Shown piece by piece: positions 1-7,716 of a stretch of 64,000 nucleotides of DNA. This stretch comes from Corallincola platygyrae (GTDB taxonomy: Bacteria; Pseudomonadota; Gammaproteobacteria; Enterobacterales; Neiellaceae). The notes beneath the pieces are model-generated. The model ran no database searches and had not been told where the DNA came from. It was given only the letters and a program-made list of their open reading frames with translations. The translations under genes and the position numbers were made by a program. The stretch lies in contig NZ_BAABLI010000015.1 in the NCBI RefSeq assembly GCF_039544265.1, positions 124,001 to 188,000 of the forward strand, read 5' to 3'. Numbering within the stretch: position 1 is the stretch's first letter; the number at the start of each line of letters is the position of its first letter.

Positions 1-469
1 TGCCTGACGGCAACGGCGTTTGGTTATCAATGCCCTCCAGTATCTCCGCATAAACCTTAGCGAAGGTGCAGGCGTAGGGTAGGGTGATCGCCAGCAGGCC
101 GGTTATCGCAGAAAGCCCGAACACCTGCATAAAAATCAACGCCCAGAACAATTCATGTATTGCGCGAATAAAGGCGCACAACCCGCGTATGACACGAAAA
201 TGAAAAAGCAATGCCAGCGGCATACCCAGGAGGGCGGCTATGCCGACACCTATCAGCGCAAAGGCGACGGTGATCAGGCTGGCGTGGGTCAGGGTGTCAA
301 TCTCACTGAGGCTGGGTGATACAAGTCCTTGCATCATGCGCCCTAATTCTGCGCCTGGCTCAACCTGATAAAGGTTAAGGTCTGCCCAAGGCAGTAAAAC
401 CAGCGCAGCCATAAGAATTAACAGGGTGAGTCTGGCCATGGGGTGAAGCTGTGCGGCCTTATGCCACAT
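1..469 (-). CDS. ABC transporter permease, PhnE type (partial, probable selenate system)
   Basis: Inner-membrane permease of a phosphate/phosphonate-type ABC importer, with its C-terminus cut off by the window edge. The readable N-terminal part has a first membrane segment (LILMAALVLLPWADL), a second around TVAFALIGVGIAALLGMPLA, and further hydrophobic stretches typical of PhnE. The start is taken as the ATG at 469, which overlaps the end of the ATPase gene by 11 bases; an in-frame ATG at 439 is an alternative. The order (binding protein, ATPase, permease) matches PhnD-PhnC-PhnE. Because selU lies immediately upstream in the same run, I infer the substrate to be selenate rather than phosphonate; PhnD-type transporters beside selenium genes are known as putative selenate transporters. 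Confidence 0.8.
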   Translation of the reverse strand, partial: MWHKAAQLHPMARLTLLILMAALVLLPWADLNLYQVEPGAELGRMMQGLVSPSLSEIDTLTHASLITVAFALIGVGIAALLGMPLALLFHFRVIRGLCAFIRAIHELFWALIFMQVFGLSAITGLLAITLPYACTFAKVYAEILEGIDNQTPLPSG

Positions 470-1121
470 AAAGTTGGTCCAGTTGCTCGGCTGTGAGCGA
501 CGAACTTGGTAGATCGAATACGACTTTCCCGTGTTGCAGGCCTACGATGCGATCAAAACAGGTCAGGGCCAGTTGGCGATTGTGCAGAGCAATCACCGAG
601 CTGGCGTGCTGGTGTTGAATCAACTCTATCAGCAGTTTTGCCTGCAGCGGATCGACCGCAGACACAGGCTCGTCACCGAGAAAAATACCTGCCTGTTGAT
701 ACAGGGCGCGGGCAATAGCAGTGCGCTGTTGTTGGCCACCAGAGAGCGTATCGACGGGGGAGTTAATCTTCTCATCCAGCCCGAGCGTGTCGCAGAGTTG
801 CTGCACCGCTGCTTTGTGTCTGCGCCAGGGGCGAACAAGGTTACACAGGTTATAAAGTGGGTTGTGCCGGTTCAGCTGACCCATGTAGACGTTTTGGTAA
901 ACCGACAGATTGCCCACCAAGCCATAGCTTTGTGGACACAGTGCGATATGCTCCGGTGCTTGCTGATAAAGCAGTTTGAGCAGAGAGCTTTTTCCTGCCC
1001 CCGAGCGCCCCACTAATGCCACATGCTCTCCGGGGGGGATAGAAAGAGTGACAGGGGCAAGCACCTGCTCGCCCTCATAGCTGAGCGATTCGCCACTCAG
1101 CGTCAGTGATGGCTGTGCCAT
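459..1121 (-). CDS. ABC transporter ATP-binding protein, PhnC type
   Basis: Cytoplasmic ATPase that powers the adjacent permease. At 220 residues it is a single ABC domain. Walker A is GRSGAGKSS (about residues 38-46), the signature is LSGGQQQR, and Walker B reads GIFLGDEP followed by the D-loop SAVDP. The start codon overlaps the stop of the binding-protein gene (TAATG junction at 1121), so translation is probably coupled. It shares the operon with selU, the binding protein and the permease. Phosphonate specificity (PhnC) is the default family reading; the selU link favours selenate. Confidence 0.85.
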   Translation of the reverse strand: MAQPSLTLSGESLSYEGEQVLAPVTLSIPPGEHVALVGRSGAGKSSLLKLLYQQAPEHIALCPQSYGLVGNLSVYQNVYMGQLNRHNPLYNLCNLVRPWRRHKAAVQQLCDTLGLDEKINSPVDTLSGGQQQRTAIARALYQQAGIFLGDEPVSAVDPLQAKLLIELIQHQHASSVIALHNRQLALTCFDRIVGLQHGKVVFDLPSSSLTAEQLDQLYVA

Positions 1122-1981
1122 TAATCGAGCAGGCCGATCGCTTTGCCGGTCTCTTCAATCGGGCCGTAGTCCGCGTTACTTGCAGGTACGAATGACTTGC
1201 GAGGAAAACTGGCAAGCAGATCAGGATCCGTCATGTTCAATAGTGCTGCCTTCACCTTCTCTTTAAAGCCTTCGCCATAACGAGTATCGACATCGCCGCG
1301 AATACTCCATTGGTAATCTGGGTAAGTTGGCGTCTCCCAGATCACGCGGACTTTATTGGCGTCCACTTTGCCTGAGGCGAGTTCACTCTCCCAAACTTTA
1401 AAGTTCACCGCACCGACTTGATAAGCGCCAGATTGCACTTGAGCGATGGTACGACTGTGGTCGCCTGAATAACCTACCCGTGCAAATAGCTCCTCAGGCG
1501 ATTTCTCGCTCAATAGACGTAAATAGAATTCCGGCATCAGTCGACCTGAAGTTGAGCCTTTGGATCCAAAGGTAAAAGTGTTGCCGACGATGTTTACGGG
1601 AAATTTTTCATCCTTTGACAACTCTGCACTGTGGTGCGCGATAAAGAAGGTTTTGAAGAACTGATCTTCGTAACCTTGTGCCAGAGCCTCGGAACCAGGA
1701 ACCAGGGCCCGGGCGCGCACACCAGACAGGCCGCCAAACCAAGCCAGTTGTACCTGATCATTGCGGAAAGCGGTGACAGCGGCGGCATAGCTTTTCACCG
1801 GAATGTATTTCACCTCGACGCCTAATTCTTTGCTCAAGTAGGCAGCGACTTTATTGAAGCGCTGCTGTAGGCGTGTTTCGTCTTCGTCGGGGATGGCGGT
1901 GAAGGTAAATACCTGTGCCTGAACGGCGAGGGTACAAAGTAGTGCCGACAGGGCAACCAGCATGTTGCGAAACAAACTCAT
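1121..1981 (-). CDS. PhnD-like periplasmic binding protein, putative selenate-binding
   Basis: Periplasmic substrate-binding subunit, 286 residues from the ATG at 1981 (a GTG lies one codon upstream). An AAGGAT ribosome site precedes this ATG. The signal peptide is clear (LVALSALLCTLAVQAQ, cleavage likely after VQA). The mature protein has the PhnD/PF12974 pattern: TAIPDEDETRL near the N-terminus, KYIPVKSYAAAVTAFRNDQVQLAWFGG, and FGSKGSTSGRLMPEFYL. The gene begins directly after selU. The NCBI family for putative selenate-binding ABC proteins is a branch of this fold found beside selenium genes. The ligand itself cannot be read from the sequence. Confidence 0.8.
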   Translation of the reverse strand: MSLFRNMLVALSALLCTLAVQAQVFTFTAIPDEDETRLQQRFNKVAAYLSKELGVEVKYIPVKSYAAAVTAFRNDQVQLAWFGGLSGVRARALVPGSEALAQGYEDQFFKTFFIAHHSAELSKDEKFPVNIVGNTFTFGSKGSTSGRLMPEFYLRLLSEKSPEELFARVGYSGDHSRTIAQVQSGAYQVGAVNFKVWESELASGKVDANKVRVIWETPTYPDYQWSIRGDVDTRYGEGFKEKVKAALLNMTDPDLLASFPRKSFVPASNADYGPIEETGKAIGLLD

Positions 1982-1984
1982 CAC

Positions 1985-3148
1985 TTATCCTTTTGTCTGA
2001 TGATTGGATTTTAATTGGTGCAGCAATTGTTGGCGCTGCTCACTGTTTTGCAACAGCTCGGAGATCTCTTCTGGTCCACCTCGATAAACAATGCGCTGCG
2101 CTTTTTTAGTTAACTGGTAGTCATACATAGGGTCGTAATATTCTACCAGTAGCGGTGATATCCACTGTTTATGGGCTTCTGGTTCACCTCTAAGGTGACG
2201 ACTCAACGCATCTTCCAGCAGTGCCAGCATCTCCCGGTAACGCAGGTCGCCCAAGCGACGCTTTAGTTTACTCATCGCCTTGCGCAAGCCTTCGGCAAAA
2301 CTATCAAACCCCTGCTCTTCGCCCAATGCCTGCTGCGACTCCGTGAGATTGCTGAGTATATAGTCGTGATAACTATGTTCAATGCGCTGGTCCAGTGGCA
2401 GTTCGAGCAAAACCAGCGGTGATTGCTGCATCTGCTGTTGAAGCACGGGAGGCAGGGCACAGCGACCTATCAGATGGCTTTCATCTTCTAATACCAGGGG
2501 CGGAATCGAGACATGGGCTCGATAATGGTGACGATATTTCAGCAGGTTGATGGAAAACGCATTTTCGAAACCGATTTGTGCTGGCTGTCCGCCCAAACGT
2601 TTACCAAATGCACTGCCGCGATGATGCGCTAACCCTTCCAAGTCTATTTGGTCAGGTAGTTGTTTGAGCAGGTGAGTTTTAGCACAACCTGTGCGCCCTC
2701 CCAGAATGACCATGGGTGTTAGAGGTGTGGTCGCTTCTAAATGATCGAGTAGGTAGCGCCGCATCGCCTTATAACCGCCAATGATTCTTGGGTAGGGATG
2801 TCCGGATTCGGCCAGCCATTGCTGACTTATCTGCGAGCGCAGCCCGCCACGAAAACAGTAAATGAATCCCTCAGGATGTTTCCGGGTAAAAGCCGCCCAG
2901 GCATTCACTCTTGACTGCTTTGTTTCTCCTTTGACCAGCTGATGCCCCAGTTTAATCGCTGCATCCTGGCCATGTTTTTTGTAGCAGGTGCCGACTTTAG
3001 CTCGCTCCTGATCCGTCATCAGCGGCAGGCTGACGGCATTAGGGAAAGCGCCTTTGGCGAACTCGAGCGGTGCCCGGGTGTCGATGAGCGGACGATCGTT
3101 AAGAAAAATATCCGCAAAGTCCTGACTGTCTGGACGCTTGGTTGACAT
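1985..3148 (-). CDS. selU: tRNA 2-selenouridine synthase SelU (YbbB)
   Basis: Converts 2-thiouridine to 2-selenouridine at the wobble position of Lys, Glu and Gln tRNAs using selenophosphate, via a geranylated intermediate. An N-terminal rhodanese domain carries the catalytic Cys in YCFRGGLRS, and the C-terminal half has the P-loop GGRTGCAKT, then DLEGLAHHRGSAFG and VLEDESHLIGR, all diagnostic of SelU. The reading frame is open to 3199, but alignment of MSTKRPDSQDFADIFLND with the E. coli N-terminus supports the ATG at 3148; another ATG at 3172 is possible. It is first in a run with the PhnCDE-type transporter, which makes a selenium uptake and tRNA modification unit likely. SelD is not in this window. 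Confidence 0.95.
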   Translation of the reverse strand: MSTKRPDSQDFADIFLNDRPLIDTRAPLEFAKGAFPNAVSLPLMTDQERAKVGTCYKKHGQDAAIKLGHQLVKGETKQSRVNAWAAFTRKHPEGFIYCFRGGLRSQISQQWLAESGHPYPRIIGGYKAMRRYLLDHLEATTPLTPMVILGGRTGCAKTHLLKQLPDQIDLEGLAHHRGSAFGKRLGGQPAQIGFENAFSINLLKYRHHYRAHVSIPPLVLEDESHLIGRCALPPVLQQQMQQSPLVLLELPLDQRIEHSYHDYILSNLTESQQALGEEQGFDSFAEGLRKAMSKLKRRLGDLRYREMLALLEDALSRHLRGEPEAHKQWISPLLVEYYDPMYDYQLTKKAQRIVYRGGPEEISELLQNSEQRQQLLHQLKSNHQTKG

Positions 3149-3355
3149 AGGATTGTAAGAATTCTGTGACATTATCTTCGCCAATCTGACATCTAACACC
3201 GCGTGTTGCTGATTTTATTCAACTGTTTCGGCGAAATGCAGATGTTTCGTTTTTGTTAACAATGTGAGAGCGCTCGTTTTTTAGGCTTTGTTAAAATGGC
3301 ATCCTTGTTCGGATTTTGAGCAAGGCAGCCGAAAGAGCTGCTCGTAAGGAGTCCA

Positions 3356-3628
3356 ATGATGTCTTTAACTGCCAAGCGCCCTGTTGGCATTACTGTATTG
3401 GCCATGCTGTTCGCAACACAAGTGTACGCGACTGAGCTGACCCCTCAACAGTGTGAAGAATACCTACTGATTGATGAAGTGTCTTTGACTGAGCAGCAAC
3501 ATAAATTAGTCACCGAGCAGTGTAAAACACGATTTAACAGCAAAGACGGAGTAAGTCAGTGTGCCTATGAAGAGGGTGAGCTCCTGCGCCAGTCTTTATC
3601 TGAGCAGGCGGCTGTGAAATGCAAATAG
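3356..3628 (+). CDS. small secreted Cys-containing protein
   Basis: A 90-residue protein with a good ribosome site (AAGGAG, 6 bases before the first of two adjacent ATGs) and a signal peptide ending in QVYATE. The mature part is about 65 residues, acidic and Gln-rich, with four Cys (QQCEEY, TEQCKTR, SQCAYEE, and the penultimate C of KCK), which suggests two disulfides. I recognise no family. It stands alone, divergent from selU. A real gene is supported by the start site, the signal peptide and the even Cys spacing. Confidence 0.7.
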   Translation: MMSLTAKRPVGITVLAMLFATQVYATELTPQQCEEYLLIDEVSLTEQQHKLVTEQCKTRFNSKDGVSQCAYEEGELLRQSLSEQAAVKCK

Positions 3629-3749
3629 TTGCCTGAGCCCATTTAACTGAACGCTGACGCAATAAATTCAAGCTGGTAATCCCTAACGGCTGCTGCCATG
3701 CTAAAACGGTTTTTGCCTAACTGTTTGAGTTCATGGGAGGAACCGTGTC

Positions 3750-4349
3750 ATGTATCGCCTGTATGAAATGCCCGCTTCGGGCAATTGCTACAAGATCCGA
3801 TTATTGTTGACCCAATTGGATTTGGCTTTTGAGCGTATACCTGTCGACTTGCTCAAGGGCGAAAGTCACACCGCAGAGTTTCTCGCGTTAAATCCCCACG
3901 GTAAAGTGCCACTGCTGCAGCTTCCTGATGGTAGAACCCTACCTGAATCCAATGCAGTGCTTTGGTATCTCGCTGAAGGCACGCCATATTTGCCAAGAGA
4001 ATCATTCGAGCGTGCGCAAGTCTTGCAGTGGATGTTCTTTGAGCAGTACAGCCACGAGCCATATATTGCCACCAGCCGTTTCTGGCGTGTTTTTGTTAAC
4101 CCTGCAGACCATCAAGAAGAGCTTGAACGTGCTTATCCAAAAGGCATTCAGGCGTTAGCGCTTTTGGAGCAACACTTGAGCGAGCGCACTTTTATGGTGG
4201 CTGAACGCTATACCATTGCGGATATTGCACTATACGCCTATACCCATGTGGCTGAAGAGGGCGGCTTTTCGCTGCAGGATTACCCCGCCATTCGCGCATG
4301 GCTGGATAGGGTTGCGTCGCAACCTGACCATATCAAGATTACCGAATAA
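3750..4349 (+). CDS. glutathione S-transferase family protein
   Basis: A 199-residue cytoplasmic GST. The N-terminal thioredoxin-like domain begins MYRLYEMPASGNCYKIRLL, where SGNCYK is the usual glutathione-activating loop of bacterial beta/nu-type GSTs. The cis-Pro motif follows in NPHGKVPLLQ and the glutathione gamma-Glu binding ESNAVLWYLA. The helical C-terminal domain has the N-capping box FMVAERYTIADIALYAY. GGGAGG precedes the ATG. It sits 66 bases ahead of an O-acetylhomoserine sulfhydrylase, so a shared transcript linking sulfur assimilation and thiol chemistry is possible. The substrate is unknown. Confidence 0.9.
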   Translation: MYRLYEMPASGNCYKIRLLLTQLDLAFERIPVDLLKGESHTAEFLALNPHGKVPLLQLPDGRTLPESNAVLWYLAEGTPYLPRESFERAQVLQWMFFEQYSHEPYIATSRFWRVFVNPADHQEELERAYPKGIQALALLEQHLSERTFMVAERYTIADIALYAYTHVAEEGGFSLQDYPAIRAWLDRVASQPDHIKITE

Positions 4350-4415
4350 CAAAAGTATAGATTGAGCACCAAGATTGGCAGAGCGCCAACGCTCAACAAG
4401 CTAAGAGGAAAACTG

Positions 4416-5687
4416 ATGAAAGACGCTACTAAAGCGATACATGCCGGTTACCAGACAGATCCCACTACAAAATCGGTTGCTGTGCCTATCTATCAGACGG
4501 TCGCCTACGAGTTTGATAATGCGCAACATGGCGCCGATCTGTTTAACCTGGAAGTGCCGGGCAATATCTACACCCGAATTATGAATCCAACGACCGATGT
4601 GTTGGAGCAGCGGGTAGCAGCGCTGGAAGGAGGCGTGGCTGCCTTGGCCCTTTCTGCGGGTAGCTCTGCAATTCACTACGCCATTATCAACCTGGCAACC
4701 GCGGGCACCAATATTGTTTCACCTCCCCAGTTGTATGGCGGTACCTATACCCTGTTTGCCCATATGCTGCCGTCGTTGGGTATCGAAGTAAAATTTGCTG
4801 AAAATGACAGTCCGGCTGCGATCGCTGCCTGTATTGATGAAAACACCCGCGCTGTGTTCTGCGAAACCATTGGTAACCCGGCGGGTAATATCATCGATAT
4901 CGAAGGTGTTGCACGAGTCGCTCATAACGCCGGTGTGCCTCTGGTGATCGACAACACAGTGGCTACGCCTGTGCTGTGCAAACCGATCGAACATGGCGCA
5001 GATATTGTGGTGCATTCAATGACCAAATATATGGGTGGTCACGGTACTGCCCTTGGTGGTGTGATTGTTGACGGTGGCAGCTTCCCCTGGAGTGATTACG
5101 CAGAGAAGTTCCCGATGTTTACCCAGCCTGAGCCTGCTTATCACGGCGTAGTTTATACAGAAGCCTTTGGTCCTGCGGCATTTGTTGCCCGTGCCAGAAC
5201 TGTACCGCTCAGAAACACAGGGTCTGCTATTTCGCCGATGAATGCGTTTTTGATTTTGCAGGGTCTTGAAACTCTGTCGCTGCGAATGGAGCGACACTGT
5301 GAAAATGCACTGGCGGTTGCCAACTACCTTAAGTCACATCCGAAAGTTGAGTGGGTGAGCTTTGCCGGATTAGAGGAAGATGATCGCTATCCGTTGGCGA
5401 AGAAATACTTTGATGGCAAACCCAGCTCACTGCTGACCTTCGGCATTAAAGGCGGCTTGGATGCCGGTGTGAAATTCTATGATGCATTAGGTCTGTTTAA
5501 ACGCTTAGTGAATATCGGTGATGCCAAGTCATTGGCTTGTCACCCTGCCAGTACCACTCACCGTCAGCTCTCGGACGAAGAGCTGGTGGCAGCCGGTGTT
5601 ACGCCTGAAATGCTGCGCCTGTGCGTTGGTATCGAACATATCGATGACATTATTGCTGATCTTGAACAAGCTCTATCAAAAGCTTAA
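4416..5687 (+). CDS. metY: O-acetylhomoserine sulfhydrylase (MetY/Cys-Met PLP enzyme)
   Basis: PLP enzyme of the Cys/Met metabolism family that makes homocysteine from O-acetylhomoserine and sulfide. 423 residues, the family's usual length. The start is the ATG at 4416 after AGAGG; a TTG at 4362 extends the frame but has no support. Landmarks are IHAGYQTDPTTKSVAVPIYQ at the N-terminus, YTRIMNPT, the aromatic ring-stacking segment SPPQLYGGTY, DNTVATP, and the PLP lysine in VHSMTKYMGGHGTALGG. C-terminal SLACHPASTTHRQLS is typical of the sulfhydrylase branch. O-succinylhomoserine cannot be excluded as substrate. A strong terminator follows. Confidence 0.93.
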   Translation: MKDATKAIHAGYQTDPTTKSVAVPIYQTVAYEFDNAQHGADLFNLEVPGNIYTRIMNPTTDVLEQRVAALEGGVAALALSAGSSAIHYAIINLATAGTNIVSPPQLYGGTYTLFAHMLPSLGIEVKFAENDSPAAIAACIDENTRAVFCETIGNPAGNIIDIEGVARVAHNAGVPLVIDNTVATPVLCKPIEHGADIVVHSMTKYMGGHGTALGGVIVDGGSFPWSDYAEKFPMFTQPEPAYHGVVYTEAFGPAAFVARARTVPLRNTGSAISPMNAFLILQGLETLSLRMERHCENALAVANYLKSHPKVEWVSFAGLEEDDRYPLAKKYFDGKPSSLLTFGIKGGLDAGVKFYDALGLFKRLVNIGDAKSLACHPASTTHRQLSDEELVAAGVTPEMLRLCVGIEHIDDIIADLEQALSKA

Positions 5688-5713
5688 CGTGTTGTTCTAA
5701 AACAAATTATCAG

Positions 5714-5744
5714 ACGCCACCGCTTGCGCCGGTGGCGTTTTTTA
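5714..5744 (+). terminator. intrinsic terminator after metY
   Basis: Perfect 9-bp stem ACGCCACCG / CGGTGGCGT with a 7-base loop, followed by a run of T. Confidence 0.9.
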
Positions 5745-5803
5745 TTCAAAGTACTAGGCCTTCTAATTAAGTAAAAAATCGTAGTCTTAAGGATGAGTTG
5801 AGA

Positions 5804-6385
5804 ATGAAGTTTCACGCCGCCACCGTTTGTTCTTTATTTACTGCATTGCTTGTTTCCCTACCTGCTAGCGCTGAATTGACATCGCCCCAGATTTCGGTGG
5901 GTGTGACAGCGGTTAAAACGTATTTTGATGATAGTTTCGCCTGTATTTTATGTACCAGTCCCGTGGAGTTGGAAGATGATGAAGATGCTGGCGTCGAATT
6001 GTTTGTGCGTTTTCACTATAGCTCCTGGCTTGGTTGGGAGCTGGGTTATGTTGATGCGGGTGAATTCAGTTATTCCGGCCGGTATGGAAATGAAGACGCT
6101 AAAGGTACGGGTGAAGTCAGTGTGACTTACGTTTCTTGGGCACCGCAATGGGTTGTCGCAGATAACTTCTCTCTTGGTTTTGGTTTAGGTTGGGGCATTG
6201 AGAGTGTCGATATTAACAACGATGCCGGCAGCGTTGATGTGGATGATGGCGGCGCTTTTTATTATAAAATCGGCGCTGAATATAAGTTCTCCGACAATTT
6301 CGCTATCCATACCAAGGCCGCATATGTAACAGGTGAAGATATTGATGTTGGCTGGGTAGGTTTGGGCGGCAGCTACTTTTTCTAA
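5804..6385 (+). CDS. outer-membrane beta-barrel protein (OmpA-like/OmpW-like fold)
   Basis: 193 residues from the ATG at 5804, after AAGGATGAG; an in-frame TTG two codons earlier is less likely. A signal peptide ends SLPASAEL. The mature protein has alternating hydrophobic beta-strands (GWELGYVDAGEFSY, FSLGFGLGWGIESVDI, FAIHTKAAYVTG) and ends in Phe-Phe (GGSYFF), the C-terminal aromatic needed for BAM-dependent insertion. Eight strands would fit this length. Two Cys (FACILCTS) lie in an early loop. The small barrel class could serve as an adhesion, permeation or structural protein; no ligand is evident. Confidence 0.8.
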   Translation: MKFHAATVCSLFTALLVSLPASAELTSPQISVGVTAVKTYFDDSFACILCTSPVELEDDEDAGVELFVRFHYSSWLGWELGYVDAGEFSYSGRYGNEDAKGTGEVSVTYVSWAPQWVVADNFSLGFGLGWGIESVDINNDAGSVDVDDGGAFYYKIGAEYKFSDNFAIHTKAAYVTGEDIDVGWVGLGGSYFF

Positions 6386-6477
6386 GTCATTACCGGCCTG
6401 TTTTTTTCTTAGGCAATAGCTGGGCCACTGTTAATACTAATACATCTTCAACTCCTTTCGCCTGCTCTGGCGGCGCT

Positions 6478-7071
6478 TTGGTGGAAGTTAATCTGGAGTG
6501 GCTGGCCTCTCCCGAAGCCTGGATGGCTCTCGTTGCGCGTATTGGCTTGTTGCTGTCGATCACTTGGGTAATGAGTCTGTCCAGCACGCTATTTTCTGTA
6601 CTGGATAATGCGCTGAGTGGCCGTGACTTGATTCTAATCGGCGGTGGACTGTTCCTCTTGGCGAAAAGCACCCATGAGATCCATAGCTCATTGAAAGGAG
6701 AGCAGCAGGGTGGTGCCATTAAACATGCTGGTTTCATCTCTGTGATCGCTCAGATCATGGTGATCGCCTTAGGGGTGATGATGCTTGCCGCTGGCAGTAT
6801 AGCCCGTTTTGTTGATACTCATCCTACCCTTAAAATGCTCGCGCTTAGCTTCCTAGTGCTGCTTATCTTCACTTTAATTGCGGAAGGTATTGAGGTTCAT
6901 ATACCTAAGGGCTATATCTACTTTGCGATGGCATTTTCTTTTGGTGTCGAGATACTCAACTTGCGCGCAAAGAAACGACTGAAAGCAAAAGCGGTACGTT
7001 TGCACAATCCACGAAAAGCCAAGCTCAAAGCTGAGTTTGCTGAACAGGGAGCCGATTACGGCAAGGAGTAA
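6478..7071 (+). CDS. TerC-family membrane protein lacking both conserved acidic motifs
   Basis: Strong TerC similarity in pieces: LEWLASPEAWMAL at the start, SGRDLILIGGGLFLLAKSTH, VMMLAAGSIARFVDTHP, and HIPKGYIYFAMAFSFGVE near the end. TerC proteins are membrane metal (Mn) exporters of about 235-245 residues. Two segments are missing here, in frame: about 45 residues after PEAWMAL, where the EIVLGIDN motif should be (near 6530-6540), and about 30 residues after SVIAQI, where DIVFSLDS should be (near 6751-6770). The only starts are TTG 6478 or GTG 6481, without a clear ribosome site. The stop overlaps the next start (TAATG). It may be a decaying copy or a stripped paralogue. Metal transport by the usual mechanism is unlikely. 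Confidence 0.75.
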   Translation: MVEVNLEWLASPEAWMALVARIGLLLSITWVMSLSSTLFSVLDNALSGRDLILIGGGLFLLAKSTHEIHSSLKGEQQGGAIKHAGFISVIAQIMVIALGVMMLAAGSIARFVDTHPTLKMLALSFLVLLIFTLIAEGIEVHIPKGYIYFAMAFSFGVEILNLRAKKRLKAKAVRLHNPRKAKLKAEFAEQGADYGKE

Positions 7072-7607
7072 TGATGGGGACCTTATGCTGCTCAACACGC
7101 ATTAATTACCTTCCGGTGGACGAAACCCATTTGAATTTGCTGGCGTCGTTGGATAGCGACCCGGAAGTAATGCGTTTCATCAATGGTGGCAAACCAACGC
7201 CATTGGCTCACTATCGGGATAACGTTCTGCCTAGATGGGAGGCGATCAGTCAACGTGCATCCCATTTGGGCTTCTTCATAATGGAACACCAAGATGATGG
7301 TCGTATTCTGGGGTGGGTGCATAACCGCCCGTTTGTAAATGCTGATGGTGAAGAGACCGGTGAGCTGGAGTTGGGATATCGTCTGTTTCGCTGCGAGTGG
7401 GGGCAGGGATTTGCCAAAGAAGCGGCGGGGTGGGTGATCAATAATAGTCGACGAGTCTCGCAAGGCGAAACCATGGTGGCGATAGCCATGCCTGATAATC
7501 TGGCGTCTATCGCGGTGATGCGCTCGGTGGGTATGTCCAAGGTTGAGCAGTACCTTCATCAGACAGGTGTCGAGGTGGTGAAGTACAGTTGTACGCTGTC
7601 TGACTAA
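7071..7607 (+). CDS. GNAT acetyltransferase, RimJ/RimL-like
   Basis: 178 residues with the GNAT fold of the RimL subgroup: LLASLDSDPEVMRFINGG at the N-terminus, ELELGYRLFRCEWGQGFAKEA carrying the acetyl-CoA loop (here RCEWGQGFA), and a C-terminal NLASIAVMRSVGM segment. It would acetylate a small amine or a protein N-terminus. It starts at overlapping ATG codons at 7071/7074 that share bases with the TerC stop, and AAGGAG lies just upstream, so the two genes are probably translationally coupled. The substrate is not predictable. Confidence 0.88.
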   Translation: MMGTLCCSTRINYLPVDETHLNLLASLDSDPEVMRFINGGKPTPLAHYRDNVLPRWEAISQRASHLGFFIMEHQDDGRILGWVHNRPFVNADGEETGELELGYRLFRCEWGQGFAKEAAGWVINNSRRVSQGETMVAIAMPDNLASIAVMRSVGMSKVEQYLHQTGVEVVKYSCTLSD

Positions 7608-7716
7608 CCATGCTTTCTATATCCACACTAATGTTAATAGTTTGTAACTCTTTGCTCGCGCGGCATTAACAGTTCACTCATATACTTGTTGCCATCATCA
7701 TTGTAGTGACAGGGTT

